Shown here in pieces: positions 16,055 to 24,260 of a stretch of DNA of 38,932 nt. The stretch comes from Rhodospirillales bacterium (GTDB lineage: Bacteria; Pseudomonadota; Alphaproteobacteria; BOG-932; Roseiterribacteraceae): the NCBI GenBank assembly GCA_028291345.1, contig JAQGIF010000361.1, forward strand, positions 1 through 38,932, written 5' to 3'. The stretch's first letter is position 1; each line of letters starts with the position of its first letter. The notes beneath the pieces are model-generated. The model was not told the origin of the DNA. It worked only from the letters and a program-made list of their open reading frames with translations, and did not search any database. Position numbers and translations under genes: made by a program.

Positions 16055-17241
16055 TGGTCGATCAAGTCGCGATTCTCGGCGTTGGCATGCATCCCTGGGG
16101 CAAGTGGGGCAAGAATTTCGTCGAATATGGAGTGAAGGCTGCCGAAGATGCCTTGAAGGACGCGGGCGTTGCCTGGACCGATATCCAATATGTCGCCGGT
16201 GGCGACACCATCCGTAACGGCTACCCCGGCTATGTCGCCGGCGCCACCTTTGCCCAGGCTCTGGGCTGGAACGGCGCGCAGATCTCGAGCAGCTATGGCG
16301 CCTGCGCCTCGGGCACGCAAGCGATCGAGGCGGCGCGGGTGCGGATTCTCGCCGGCCTGTGCGATGTCGCACTGGTCGTCGGCTCGGATACGACGCCCAA
16401 AGGCTTTCTTGCTCCCAACAAGGGTACGCGCGGCGACGACCCGGACTGGCTGCGTTTCCGGGTTCTGGGCGCCACCAACACCACTTATTTTGGCCTCTAT
16501 GCGCGCCGCCGCATGTCGCTCTATGGCGCGACAAGCGAAGATTTCGCTCAGGTTAAGGTGAAGAACGCCCGCCACGGCCTCACCAACGTCAATGCCCGCT
16601 ATCGCAAGGAAGTGAACGCGGAGGAGGTGCTATCCAGCGCGATGGTGGCCGATCCGCTGCGCCTGCTTGATATCTGCGCTACCAGCGACGGCGGCGCCGC
16701 GATGGTTCTGTGCAGCATGGAGTTCGCGCGCCGCTTCACCACCAATCCGGTGACGATCGCCGGCATCTCGGCGGTGACCCCGACCTATCCGTCGACGGTG
16801 ATCGAGATGCCGAACTTTTCGACCGATTCGGCCGCGGCCGTCGCAATGCCGGCCCGGCCGTTCCGCGATTCGATCGCCTATGCCGCCTATGAGCAGGCTG
16901 GCATCGCCCCGGAGGAGGTCAATGTCGCGGAGGTCTATGACCTGTCGACCGCGCTGGAGCTGGACTGGTATGAGAATATCGGCCTGTGCCCGACCGGCGA
17001 TGCGGTCAAGCTGCTGCGTGACGGCGACACCACCATCGGCGGCCGTGTGCCGGTCAACCCGTCGGGCGGGTTGGCCTGCTTCGGCGAGGCGGTTCCGGCT
17101 CAGGCGATCGCCCAGGTTTGTGAACTGACCTGGCAATTGCGAGGCCAAGCGGGCGCGCGGCAGGTCGAAGGCGCCAAAGTCGGCATCACCGCCAATCAAG
17201 GCTTGTTCGGTCACGGTTCCAGCGTCATCGTCAAAAGGTAA
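16054..17241 (+). CDS. Non-canonical SCP-x/Ltp-type thiolase
   Basis: A 395-residue thiolase-fold protein starting at ATG 16054, inside the stop of the DUF35 gene. The first half keeps the nucleophile Cys84 in SYGACASGTQAI. The second half lacks the other catalytic motifs of thiolases: where NEAF is expected it has AEVYDLST (Tyr295), GHPxGA is replaced by GLACFGEAVPAQA (about 339-351), and the C-terminal CxGGG is replaced by NQGLFGHGSS (381-390). Loss of the His and second Cys argues against ordinary beta-ketothiolase chemistry. The SCP-x/Ltp group plus DUF35 includes retro-aldolases that release a side chain as acyl-CoA. That role is inference; a synthase-like or carrier-linked role is also possible. 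Confidence 0.82.
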   Translation: MVDQVAILGVGMHPWGKWGKNFVEYGVKAAEDALKDAGVAWTDIQYVAGGDTIRNGYPGYVAGATFAQALGWNGAQISSSYGACASGTQAIEAARVRILAGLCDVALVVGSDTTPKGFLAPNKGTRGDDPDWLRFRVLGATNTTYFGLYARRRMSLYGATSEDFAQVKVKNARHGLTNVNARYRKEVNAEEVLSSAMVADPLRLLDICATSDGGAAMVLCSMEFARRFTTNPVTIAGISAVTPTYPSTVIEMPNFSTDSAAAVAMPARPFRDSIAYAAYEQAGIAPEEVNVAEVYDLSTALELDWYENIGLCPTGDAVKLLRDGDTTIGGRVPVNPSGGLACFGEAVPAQAIAQVCELTWQLRGQAGARQVEGAKVGITANQGLFGHGSSVIVKR

Positions 17242-17274
17242 ACGGCAATCGACGGAATTTGGGGAAGCGATCGA

Positions 17275-17961
17275 ATGACGGCAAATGCCGCTGACAAATC
17301 ATTGCAGGCTGAAGTCAATGCGCTTCCCTGGTTTCATCAGATCGATTTTGGCAACGGGGTGCTCAGCCCCGGCTGGATCAAGAAATCCAAGGTCGAGCGC
17401 GTTTCCCGAACGCTGTTCGATCCGCTGAATGTCACCGGCAAAACTGTGCTCGATATCGGCTGCTGGGATGGTGCCTACAGCGTCGAGGCAACCCGCCGTG
17501 GCGCCCGGCGCGTATTGGCGACCGACCATTTCGCCTGGAGCGAGCAATGTTGGGGCGATCGGCGGTCGTTCGAACTGACCCGCCAGCATCTGGCCCCCTC
17601 GATCGAGGTGATGGATATAGACGTGCCGAATCTGTCGACCACTACGGTCGGCACGCACGATATCGTGCTGTTCCTGGGCGTCTTCTATCATCTGCGGCAT
17701 CCGTTCGAGACTCTGGAGCGGGTTGCCGCGATGGCGACGGAATGCCTGGTGCTCGAAACGCATCTGATGCGGCTGCCCTTCACAACTGAGCCGCATATGC
17801 GCTTCTATCCTAACGACGAGTTGCATAACGATCACACCAACTGGTGGTCGCCCAATCGCGCCTGCGTCGAAGCGATGCTGCGCGATGTCGGCTTCAAGCG
17901 AATTACGATGAAACATCCGGATTATCGCCGCCGGCGCGGTATCTTTCACGCTTGGCGGTAA
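17275..17961 (+). CDS. SAM-dependent methyltransferase, CmoB/DUF1698-like
   Basis: A 228-residue class I methyltransferase with GGGGAAG upstream. It starts with a WFHQIDFGNGVLSPGW segment like the WYHxIxLxxGxxTPG lead-in of CmoB-type (DUF1698) proteins. SAM-binding motif I is VLDIGCWDGAYS (58-69), motif II contains VLATDHF, and motif IV follows as DIVLFLGVFYHLRHP. The tail has NWWSPNRACVEAMLRDVGF, a feature of this group. True CmoB modifies tRNA uridine 34 using carboxy-SAM; members in catabolic clusters act on small molecules. This one follows the thiolase by 33 bp, so it may methylate an intermediate or a carboxylate. Substrate unknown. Confidence 0.85.
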   Translation: MTANAADKSLQAEVNALPWFHQIDFGNGVLSPGWIKKSKVERVSRTLFDPLNVTGKTVLDIGCWDGAYSVEATRRGARRVLATDHFAWSEQCWGDRRSFELTRQHLAPSIEVMDIDVPNLSTTTVGTHDIVLFLGVFYHLRHPFETLERVAAMATECLVLETHLMRLPFTTEPHMRFYPNDELHNDHTNWWSPNRACVEAMLRDVGFKRITMKHPDYRRRRGIFHAWR

Positions 17962-17998
17962 CGGCCGCGGCAAGTTTTAACGAAAACGGGGAACGGAA

Positions 17999-18946
17999 AT
18001 GGCTTTCAGCGCAGAATCGACGGTGGACGATGTCCTCCAGGGTATGGACCTCAAGGGCAAGGTGATCGTGGTAACCGGCAGCTCCGCCGGGCTCGGTATG
18101 GAAACCGTGCGAGCACTGGCCAAAGCCGGCGCGGAGGTCATCATGGCGGCGCGAAATGTCGGCAAGAACGAAGCCGTGGCCGATCTGATTCGCGCCGAGG
18201 TGCCGAGTGCTAAGCTGTCGACCATCGCGATCGACCTGGGCAATCTGGCCAGCGTGCGCCATGCTGCGGCGGAGATTCTGGCCGCCCATCCCAGGATCGA
18301 CGCGCTCATCAACAATGCCGGCTTTGTTGGCGGCCCGCGTATCATTACTCCGGAAGGGGCTGAGCTGCATTTCGCCGCCAACCATATCGGCCCGTTCCTG
18401 CTGACGAACCTGCTGATCCCGGCGCTGAAAGCCGCCGCGCCTTCGCGGGTTATCGTCTTGAGTTCGAACGGCCACCGCACCGGCGGGTTCGATTTCGACG
18501 ATCTCGACTTCTCAAAGCGCGATTACAATCATTGGACCGCCTATTCGCAGTCCAAACTGGCGAACGTCTATCACGCTGTTGGCCTGGCTAAGCGCTTGCA
18601 TGGCACCGGCATCACCGCTAACGCGGTCCATCCCGGCGTCATCCGCACCGAGGTTTTCCGCGACGTGACGCCCCAGGAAGAACAGATGGTCACCGGCTGG
18701 TCCGAAGCCAACGGCTCGCCGTTGAAATCGATCCCCCAGGGCGCCGCGACCCAGGTCTGGGCGGCGACCTCGGCCGAACTGGATGGGGTCAGCGGGCTCT
18801 ATCTCGAGGATTGCCAGATTGGGAAGCACATTCCCTCGACCACAGTGTCAGCGGTCGGCGTCATTCCGGAAGCCTATGACGTCGCCGCCGCCGACCGGCT
18901 GTGGGAGATTTCCGAGAAGATCGTCGGGCAGAAGTTCGCGTTTTAA
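17999..18946 (+). CDS. SDR oxidoreductase, retinol-dehydrogenase-like
   Basis: A 315-residue short-chain dehydrogenase/reductase, last gene of the plus-strand run. Cofactor motif TGSSAGLG at 26-33, an Arg at 52 favouring NADP(H), NNAG at 105-108, catalytic Ser155/156 and Tyr182-x3-Lys186. The extended C-terminal region and a late ISEKIVG helix match the WWOX/retinol-dehydrogenase-like SDRs. It would reduce or oxidise a secondary alcohol or ketone of the catabolic substrate. The long gap after it ends the operon. Confidence 0.88.
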   Translation: MAFSAESTVDDVLQGMDLKGKVIVVTGSSAGLGMETVRALAKAGAEVIMAARNVGKNEAVADLIRAEVPSAKLSTIAIDLGNLASVRHAAAEILAAHPRIDALINNAGFVGGPRIITPEGAELHFAANHIGPFLLTNLLIPALKAAAPSRVIVLSSNGHRTGGFDFDDLDFSKRDYNHWTAYSQSKLANVYHAVGLAKRLHGTGITANAVHPGVIRTEVFRDVTPQEEQMVTGWSEANGSPLKSIPQGAATQVWAATSAELDGVSGLYLEDCQIGKHIPSTTVSAVGVIPEAYDVAAADRLWEISEKIVGQKFAF

Positions 18947-19344
18947 CCCGCAGGGGACAGGCGGATGCGTGGCACATAATCCGCCGTCTCACTCTGCGTG
19001 ACCGAACGTGCTCGACCCCAAGCTTTGGCACACCTGGATCGAATATTCCGAATAGAACTCATTCCGGCCGCGTATTTGCGCCCAGGGAAGGCTGTGATGT
19101 TCGGCTCAGCCGCAATAGGTTTCCTCGCAATCGAACGCTAGGATCGTAACGCGGTCGCAATCTTCCGCAGCGAAAACCTTGCGCGAGACGCAGCCCGGCA
19201 TATTCACTCGCCCGCCAGCTTGTAATAGGCCTCGGAACGTTCCGGCCGCAGGCGCGCGCGAAATACGGTAACAATCATCGGCGGTTCCTCATCATGTCGA
19301 TCCCGAACTCAGCAGGCGGGCCGGTACCGACCGTAGTACCCGCG
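18947..19344. other. Gap of about 400 bp containing a decayed gene
   Basis: No intact gene. It is largely occupied, on the minus strand, by the remnant of an ABM-domain gene (18989-19278). The 66 bp left between that remnant and the kinase stop hold nothing I recognise. Confidence 0.6.
18989..19278 (-). pseudogene. Antibiotic biosynthesis monooxygenase (ABM) domain gene, frameshifted
   Basis: Three frames on the minus strand, in order, rebuild a protein of about 97 residues of the ABM superfamily. Frame one starts at ATG 19278 after GAGG and gives MIVTVFRARLRPERSEAYYKL before TGA at 19204. Frame two (19201-19106) gives MPGCVSRKVFAAEDCDRVTI and then FDCEET. Frame three gives EHHSLPWAQ, GRNEFYSEYSIQVC and ends at TGA 18989. 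These match the family order MIVTVFRSRLRPE, MPGFVSHKxFxAEDGERVTIVEF and FYxEYxIQVC. A short internal deletion of roughly eight codons and at least two frameshifts break it. The original protein would have been a small heme- or quinol-type monooxygenase-like dimer. Confidence 0.82.
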
Positions 19345-20535
19345 TCAGGATGTCGGCAATGCGCCTGTCGAATATGGCAGGGAGATCACGAAACGCGCGC
19401 CCTCGGCCGATGGTTTGGCGGTCAATTCGCCATCCATTTGCTCGACGAGCGAAAGAACCATACGCATGCCCAACCCATTCTGAAGCTGGGGATCAAAACC
19501 TTCGGGCAGGCCCGGGCCGTTGTCGGATATCGTCAACTCTAGCCTGTCACCCGATTGTGTGACACCGATCTGGCAGTGGGATGAACCGGCGGCGTATTTG
19601 AAGCTGTTGGTCACCAGCTCGTTTACGATGACGCCAAGCTTTGTGACCATATCGGGCGGCAGGGCCAGCGCCTCAGGCGCGTTGACCGCGACGTCCAGTG
19701 CAGCCAGTGAAAAACGCCCGTTGCCCGACGCGGTCAGATCGATACACAGATCCTGCAGATAGGCGCCGATCTTGATCGCATTCATGTCGCCCGCTTTGTA
19801 GAGGCGGGTATGAATGAGGCCGATCGACACCAGCCTGTCGGCAGCCGTCCTCAATTCTTTCTTGGCTTCTTCACCCACGGCGCGCCGCTCCTGCAAACGC
19901 AGCATCGAGTTGGCAAGCTGCAGGCTGTTCGAGACACGATGGTTGATCTCGCGCAGCATCAGATCCTGCCGGGCGAGCAGATCGTCCTTCTGGATCGACA
20001 CCTGGTTCAGCGCCAGGCCGACGGAACCGAAGGCGGCCAGGCGCAGCAGCGTGTCGCAATCGTCCTGGGTGAAATGACGGTCCGGGTCGTGGCTCATGAT
20101 CCAAAGCGTGCCGACCGCGACGCCTTCCAGGCCGACGAGCGGCGCCCACAGCCCCTCCGAGATCGGGGCGTCTTCCAACGCCAGATAGGGGTAATAGCGT
20201 TCGGGCTGCTTGACCAGAATCGGCTTTTGCTGATCGAGAACGACGCCGCACGGGCTGAAATTGCGCGGTATCGTCTCGCCCGTGAACGGCGCGAACCGGC
20301 CTTTCAGCGCATGCCACCGAAACACCGGCTCGCCGTCGGCGGTCTCATACAGGCTGATCCCGCCGGACTCGGCGTCGCAGAGATTGAGCGACAGCTCGAC
20401 CAGCCGGTCCATGATCGCCGTGGGCGTCCGGACCAGTTCCTGCGCCAATTCGTTCAAGGCCGAGATTTCGGATTTGAGTCGGGAGCCCGGCGCGCGTCTG
20501 AGCGCCAGTTGATCCGAAATTAAAATATCATCCAA
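19345..20535 (-). CDS. GAF-domain HisKA_2-type sensor histidine kinase
   Basis: A 396-residue cytoplasmic kinase with no TM segment. Residues about 25-180 are a GAF domain (LVELSLNLCDAESGGISL, FSPCGVVLDQQKPILV, APLVGLEGVAVGTLWIM), which in relatives binds small ligands, heme or bilin. The phosphoacceptor helix is of the HisKA_2/HWE group with His199 in REINHRVSNSLQLANSMLRL. The ATPase domain has the N box NELVTN (305-310) and the DNGPGL box (338-343). Divergent from a single-domain receiver at 20741, its probable phosphorylation target. Cys96 in FSPCG could take part in ligand or redox sensing, though this is speculative. This kinase type is very common in alphaproteobacteria. Confidence 0.9.
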   Translation of the reverse strand: MDDILISDQLALRRAPGSRLKSEISALNELAQELVRTPTAIMDRLVELSLNLCDAESGGISLYETADGEPVFRWHALKGRFAPFTGETIPRNFSPCGVVLDQQKPILVKQPERYYPYLALEDAPISEGLWAPLVGLEGVAVGTLWIMSHDPDRHFTQDDCDTLLRLAAFGSVGLALNQVSIQKDDLLARQDLMLREINHRVSNSLQLANSMLRLQERRAVGEEAKKELRTAADRLVSIGLIHTRLYKAGDMNAIKIGAYLQDLCIDLTASGNGRFSLAALDVAVNAPEALALPPDMVTKLGVIVNELVTNSFKYAAGSSHCQIGVTQSGDRLELTISDNGPGLPEGFDPQLQNGLGMRMVLSLVEQMDGELTAKPSAEGARFVISLPYSTGALPTS

Positions 20536-20591
20536 CGTGATATTGGTTTGTCGTGCGGTCGCTACGGTAGAGATCTTTCCTGATCGCGAAA

Positions 20592-20617
20592 AATAAAAAG
20601 AATAATTTCTTTTTATT
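20592..20617. promoter_or_regulatory. AT-only inverted repeat between kinase and response regulator
   Basis: AATAAAAAGAA, TAAT, TTCTTTTTATT: a perfect 11-bp palindrome in a markedly AT-rich 205-bp divergent gap. It may be a binding site (for example for IHF or a dedicated regulator) or a melting element for the two promoters. TTGACA at 20685-20690 could be the -35 of the response-regulator promoter, but no good -10 follows. Confidence 0.35.
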
Positions 20618-20740
20618 AGAATAAGGGGTTACGATAAGTTTTACCAGAGCATCTGTATAGGTTATCGTTAGAGCGTACGGTTTTTTGACAATGATCTCAT
20701 TAATTCGGAACTTTCCGACGTCATATCACTTAGCACTGTC

Positions 20741-21133
20741 ATGCCTATGGAACGCGACAATCACAATAAAGCGATCGTTGTCATCGTCGTAGAAGACGAT
20801 CCGATGGTTCGCATGGCAGCCGTGGGGGCATTCCAGGATGCCGGTTTCGAAGTGCTCGAAGGCAAGAACGCCGCCGCCGCGATAGTGATCTTCAATTCCC
20901 AGGGCGATAGGGTGCAAGCCCTTTTTACCGATGTTGAAATGCCAGGTGCTATGAACGGGCTGATGTTGGCCCGGCAAATCCACCAGGACTGGCCGCGGAT
21001 CTGCGTGATGGTGACCTCGGGGCAGATCAATCCCGGCATTGAGGAAATGCCGGAGAACAGCCGGTTTTTCAAAAAGCCCTATGACTTGAAAGATGTCGTC
21101 GCCCATATTCGAGCGCGTGCCGCGACGCCATAG
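20741..21133 (+). CDS. Single-domain response regulator (CheY-like receiver)
   Basis: A 130-residue stand-alone receiver domain with no output module. The acidic pair is Asp19-Asp20, the phosphorylation site Asp64 in LFTDVEMPG, followed by Thr92-Ser93 and Lys112 in FFKKPYD, so it should be phosphorylatable. Two ATGs (20741 and 20747) are possible and neither has a good ribosome-binding site. It diverges from the GAF/HisKA_2 kinase, and this pairing is typical of alphaproteobacterial two-component modules in which the receiver acts as a phosphate shuttle or by protein contact. Target unknown. Confidence 0.87.
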   Translation: MPMERDNHNKAIVVIVVEDDPMVRMAAVGAFQDAGFEVLEGKNAAAAIVIFNSQGDRVQALFTDVEMPGAMNGLMLARQIHQDWPRICVMVTSGQINPGIEEMPENSRFFKKPYDLKDVVAHIRARAATP

Positions 21134-21274
21134 ATCAAACGCGTTCTCGTCTGCCGTAGGCGGGTATCGAGGTTATTTCGGTTTTTTACAACGAAGAGCG
21201 TTCATTCTCGCGATCAGCTGGAACGGATCGATCCTTCCTCAGATTCATTCGTCGTCACAGTAAACCTCTCCAGC

Positions 21275-21721
21275 GTGTTCGGGCCGAAAGTGGTGTCGAT
21301 GGCGGCGTCCGCGGCGGCGCGGCTGCGGGCGGCCTTGGAACAGCCGCTGGAGGCTTGGAAGGACGTTTGCTGGCGCGAGGGCAGCAATAGCCCGCTTTCA
21401 TCCCGCTTCGCCGCTCTGCGGCTGCGCCTGGCCTCCAGGGGTTGGAAGCGCACAGAACCCCATCCCGAGGAATGGCTGTTGATCGAGTGGCCCAAGGGCG
21501 AGTCTGAGCCCACCAAGTATTGGCTCTCGACCTTACCTGCGGGTACGCCGATCGAGACCCTCGTCGACACCGCCAAGCTGCGCTGGCGTATCGAGCGCGA
21601 CTACCAGGATCTCAAGCAGGAACTCGGCTTGGGTCATTATGTCCGACGGCGACTAACCTTCATACTCGGTCAAACGCTGCAGCGATGTCCGTGCTGCGCT
21701 CGGCCCATGCCAGATCGATAA
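21275..21721 (+). pseudogene. IS701-like transposase remnant with internal deletion
   Basis: Residues about 22-115 match the C-terminal half of IS701-family DDE transposases: AWKDVCWREGSNSPLSSRFAAL, then EEWLLIEWPKGESEPTKYWL, then AKLRWRIERDYQDLKQELGL ending in GHY. Normally this is followed by a long GRGWRGFHHH segment. Here GLGHY jumps straight to VRRRLTFILGQTLQRCPCC, which is the natural C-terminus of the family as I recall it. So some 80 or more codons have been deleted in frame, and the N-terminal half is missing too. No inverted repeats could be found around it. It cannot encode a working enzyme. Confidence 0.8.
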
Positions 21722-22525
21722 CGGACTAATTTGTGACGCAGTAGTGCTAGATCCGCATTATCTCGTCTTACTCGTCTTACTCGTCTTACTCGTCTTACTT
21801 GTCTTACTTGTCTTAATTGCGAAACCGGCCCAAAGGGGCAAATCGTTATTGGTTCAGCGATCAACAGACATAAATTACATTGTCGCGACCCTCCTCGTAC
21901 CGCCGCACCCACCCCGCACTGTCTCGCAGCTCCCGGATATTTCTCGGGGAACTTCGGCTTTAGCTCATGCAAGACCCTAGGGCAGGGGAAAACGTCGTCA
22001 GGCGAATCGACCCACGCAAGGAGGATCAGCCCGGGAGAATGGCCATGCAGTTTCGTCCCTCGCACCGAATTCTACTAGAATGGCATCCAGCAGCGGAAGC
22101 CTCGGGCATATCGATTAAGCCTAGTCGCGATTTAGTGAACGGTGCCGACCGGCATTGCGCCTACGAGGTCGCTACGGTTTGGAACGGCTGCTGCGCACGG
22201 ACAGATAGAGGCGCAGTGTATTTTTGCCGCTCTCAATACGTCGTGTGAATTTAGCGGTCCGTGCAAGATTTGCCGACCGGCAGCGGTGACGCGCTCGGTC
22301 TCTCCCATAGAAATTCGGATTTCCCAAAAAAATAGTGGAACAAATAAGTCGTCCGCGACATACCCCTTGAGAAGTACCCATTTAGGAAAATTCTGGAATG
22401 AATTTCCCAGTTAATAAGGGAAAAGAGATTTTATTTGAGAATTACAAACTGATGGGAAAATCCCTCTTTCAACTGGCGCCGCGCGAGTCAGCTTCCCGTC
22501 AAAATTTAAAGAAAAGGTATTCGCC
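21722..22525. other. Gene-free stretch of about 800 bp with minisatellite and AT-rich promoter zone
   Basis: Contains the six-copy 9-bp repeat at 21762-21815, an unidentified short minus-strand frame around 21840-21960, and from about 22300 an AT-rich region that leads into the tpsB gene and probably carries its promoter. GGGAAAAGAGATTTT near 22420 and GGGAAAATCCCTCTTTC near 22453 are roughly complementary and could pair. No intact gene is supported. Confidence 0.5.
21762..21815. repeat. 9-bp tandem repeat, six units (CTCGTCTTA)
   Basis: Four perfect CTCGTCTTA units followed by two CTTGTCTTA variants, head to tail. The unit length is a multiple of three and there are no spacers, so this is a minisatellite rather than a CRISPR. 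It begins about 40 bp after the end of the transposase remnant. Confidence 0.9.
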
Positions 22526-24202
22526 GTGGCCACCATAAAATTCGGTTTATTTACGATCGCCCTCTTTGTGGCGAACCAGACGGCTTATGCCCAGCCACCT
22601 GTCGGAGCGGGCGGCATTATCCAGCAAGTGCCCCAGGCTCCAGTTCCGGAAAAGCCCGTTCCAAACCTCCCGATCGAGCGGCGGGCGGCGCCGGCCAAAC
22701 CAGTAGCGGAAGGTGTCCGCTTCGTCGTCAATCAATTACATCTGACGGGCCAGACGCACTTTTCCGAAGCCGAATTGATCGCGGCGACGGATTTCAAGCC
22801 GGGCACGGAGTTGAATTTGTCCGAGTTGCGGACGCTCGCTTCGAAAATTACAAACCACTACAACGAGAGCGGATATATCGTCGCGCAAGCCTATCTGCCG
22901 CCCCAGGACATCAAAGACGGTGTGGTGACCATTGCCGTGATCGAGGGGCGTTACGGCAAGATCAGCCTGATGAATCAGACAAACGTTTCGGATGGCGTCA
23001 TCCGAGACGTTCTGGGTGGTCTGAATACAGGCGATCCGGTCGTCACCGCTCCACTCGAGCGGCGTCTTCTCCTGATCTCGGATATTCCTGGCGTGGCGGT
23101 AAACACGACTTTGGCTCCCGGGTCCGAGGTCGGGACATCCGATCTGCTGGTCGGCGTAACTCGAGGGCAACGCGTGACCGGCAGCCTCGAAGCCGATAAC
23201 TGGGGCAACCCTTACACCGGAGCCTACCGCCTAGGGGCCTCAGTCAACCTCAACGAACCTTTCGGATACGGTGACGTGCTGAGCGCGCGCTTCCTTGCCT
23301 CGACCTCTGGGGGCTTGGACTATGGCCGCGTGTCCTATCAGGCTCAAATTCAGGACGCGACCGTGGGTGTCGCCTACACGGTATTCGACTATCGGCTGGG
23401 CGAGCAATTCTCGAGCTTGCGTGCCAGCGGTTCAGAGCAGATCGCCAGTCTCTACGGCAGCTATCCGCTGATCCGATCGTACAATCAGAACCTCTATGCT
23501 CTGCTCAATTTCGAGGTCAGGACCTTCCAAGACAAAGTAGGCGTCACGTTCAGCACCACCGACAAGCAAGCCTATGTGCTGATCGCAGGCCTCAGCGGGG
23601 ATCATCAGGACAGCTTCGGTGGCGGCGGATGGAACACCTATTCACTCATTGGAACCTTCGGCGATCTCGACATTCAGAGCCCCCTAGCGCGGGCGGCGGA
23701 CGCCGCGACCGCGCGCACTAATGGCGCGTACGCTAAGCTGTCCTTTAGCGTCGCCCGGTTACAGCACGTGTTCGGCCCGCTCTCTCTCTACGGAGCGGTC
23801 AGAGGGCAGTTCGCGGCCAATAATCTCGACATTTCCGAGAAGATGGAATTGGGCGGCGCCTATGGCGTCAGAGCCTATCCGGAAGGCGAAGCCTATGGTG
23901 ATCAGGGGTATGTGGCGACCCTGGAAGCCAGGTTGTTGCTGCCGAAATGGCCGGTGAATCTGCCGGGCAATGTGCAGCTGATCGGCTTCGTTGATACTGG
24001 TTCCGTGACCCTAAACAAGTCTTTCTGGCTCAGTGGGCGTAACGACGCGAACCGAAGCGGAGTTGGCGTCGGGCTCACTTGGGCGGACGCCAATAACTTC
24101 TCGGCAACGGTCGCTTATGCCCATGAACTCGGGGATACGCGGGCGACCTCCGCTCCCGATCGGTTCGGCCGGTTTTGGGTGCGGATCGTCAAATATTTCT
24201 AA
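22526..24202 (+). CDS. TpsB outer-membrane transporter (ShlB/FhaC/HecB family)
   Basis: A 558-residue two-partner secretion pore. The GTG start at 22526 has AAAGAAAAGG upstream. Residues 1-22 are a signal peptide (AYA-Q cleavage), followed by a Pro-rich linker and POTRA domains (about 70-220: [55 protein letters not shown]). The rest is a 16-strand beta barrel, with the conserved [23 protein letters not shown] and GFVDTGSV segments and a terminal WVRIVKYF strand ending in Phe, as outer-membrane proteins do. It exports the TpsA exoprotein encoded 58 bp downstream, in one operon. Confidence 0.93.
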   Translation: MATIKFGLFTIALFVANQTAYAQPPVGAGGIIQQVPQAPVPEKPVPNLPIERRAAPAKPVAEGVRFVVNQLHLTGQTHFSEAELIAATDFKPGTELNLSELRTLASKITNHYNESGYIVAQAYLPPQDIKDGVVTIAVIEGRYGKISLMNQTNVSDGVIRDVLGGLNTGDPVVTAPLERRLLLISDIPGVAVNTTLAPGSEVGTSDLLVGVTRGQRVTGSLEADNWGNPYTGAYRLGASVNLNEPFGYGDVLSARFLASTSGGLDYGRVSYQAQIQDATVGVAYTVFDYRLGEQFSSLRASGSEQIASLYGSYPLIRSYNQNLYALLNFEVRTFQDKVGVTFSTTDKQAYVLIAGLSGDHQDSFGGGGWNTYSLIGTFGDLDIQSPLARAADAATARTNGAYAKLSFSVARLQHVFGPLSLYGAVRGQFAANNLDISEKMELGGAYGVRAYPEGEAYGDQGYVATLEARLLLPKWPVNLPGNVQLIGFVDTGSVTLNKSFWLSGRNDANRSGVGVGLTWADANNFSATVAYAHELGDTRATSAPDRFGRFWVRIVKYF

Positions 24203-24260
24203 TAGCGGCTTCAGTAACAAACACCGCGCCGCACCGTCTTCGGACACAAGGATATTCGCC

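Noticed and set aside
20685-20740. EcfG-type stress promoter or sigma-70 promoter for the response regulator
   Set aside because: TTGACA is present but no adequate -10 follows, and GGAAC near 20707 lacks the GTT partner at the right spacing.
21762-21815. Possible CRISPR array
   Set aside because: Units of 9 bp without spacers are a minisatellite.
21840-21960. Short minus-strand frames reading CNLCLLIAEPITICPFGP and RELRDSAGWVRRYEEGRD
   Set aside because: The first vaguely resembles an internal IS701 segment and the second an unknown gene end, but neither can be extended or matched to a family with confidence.
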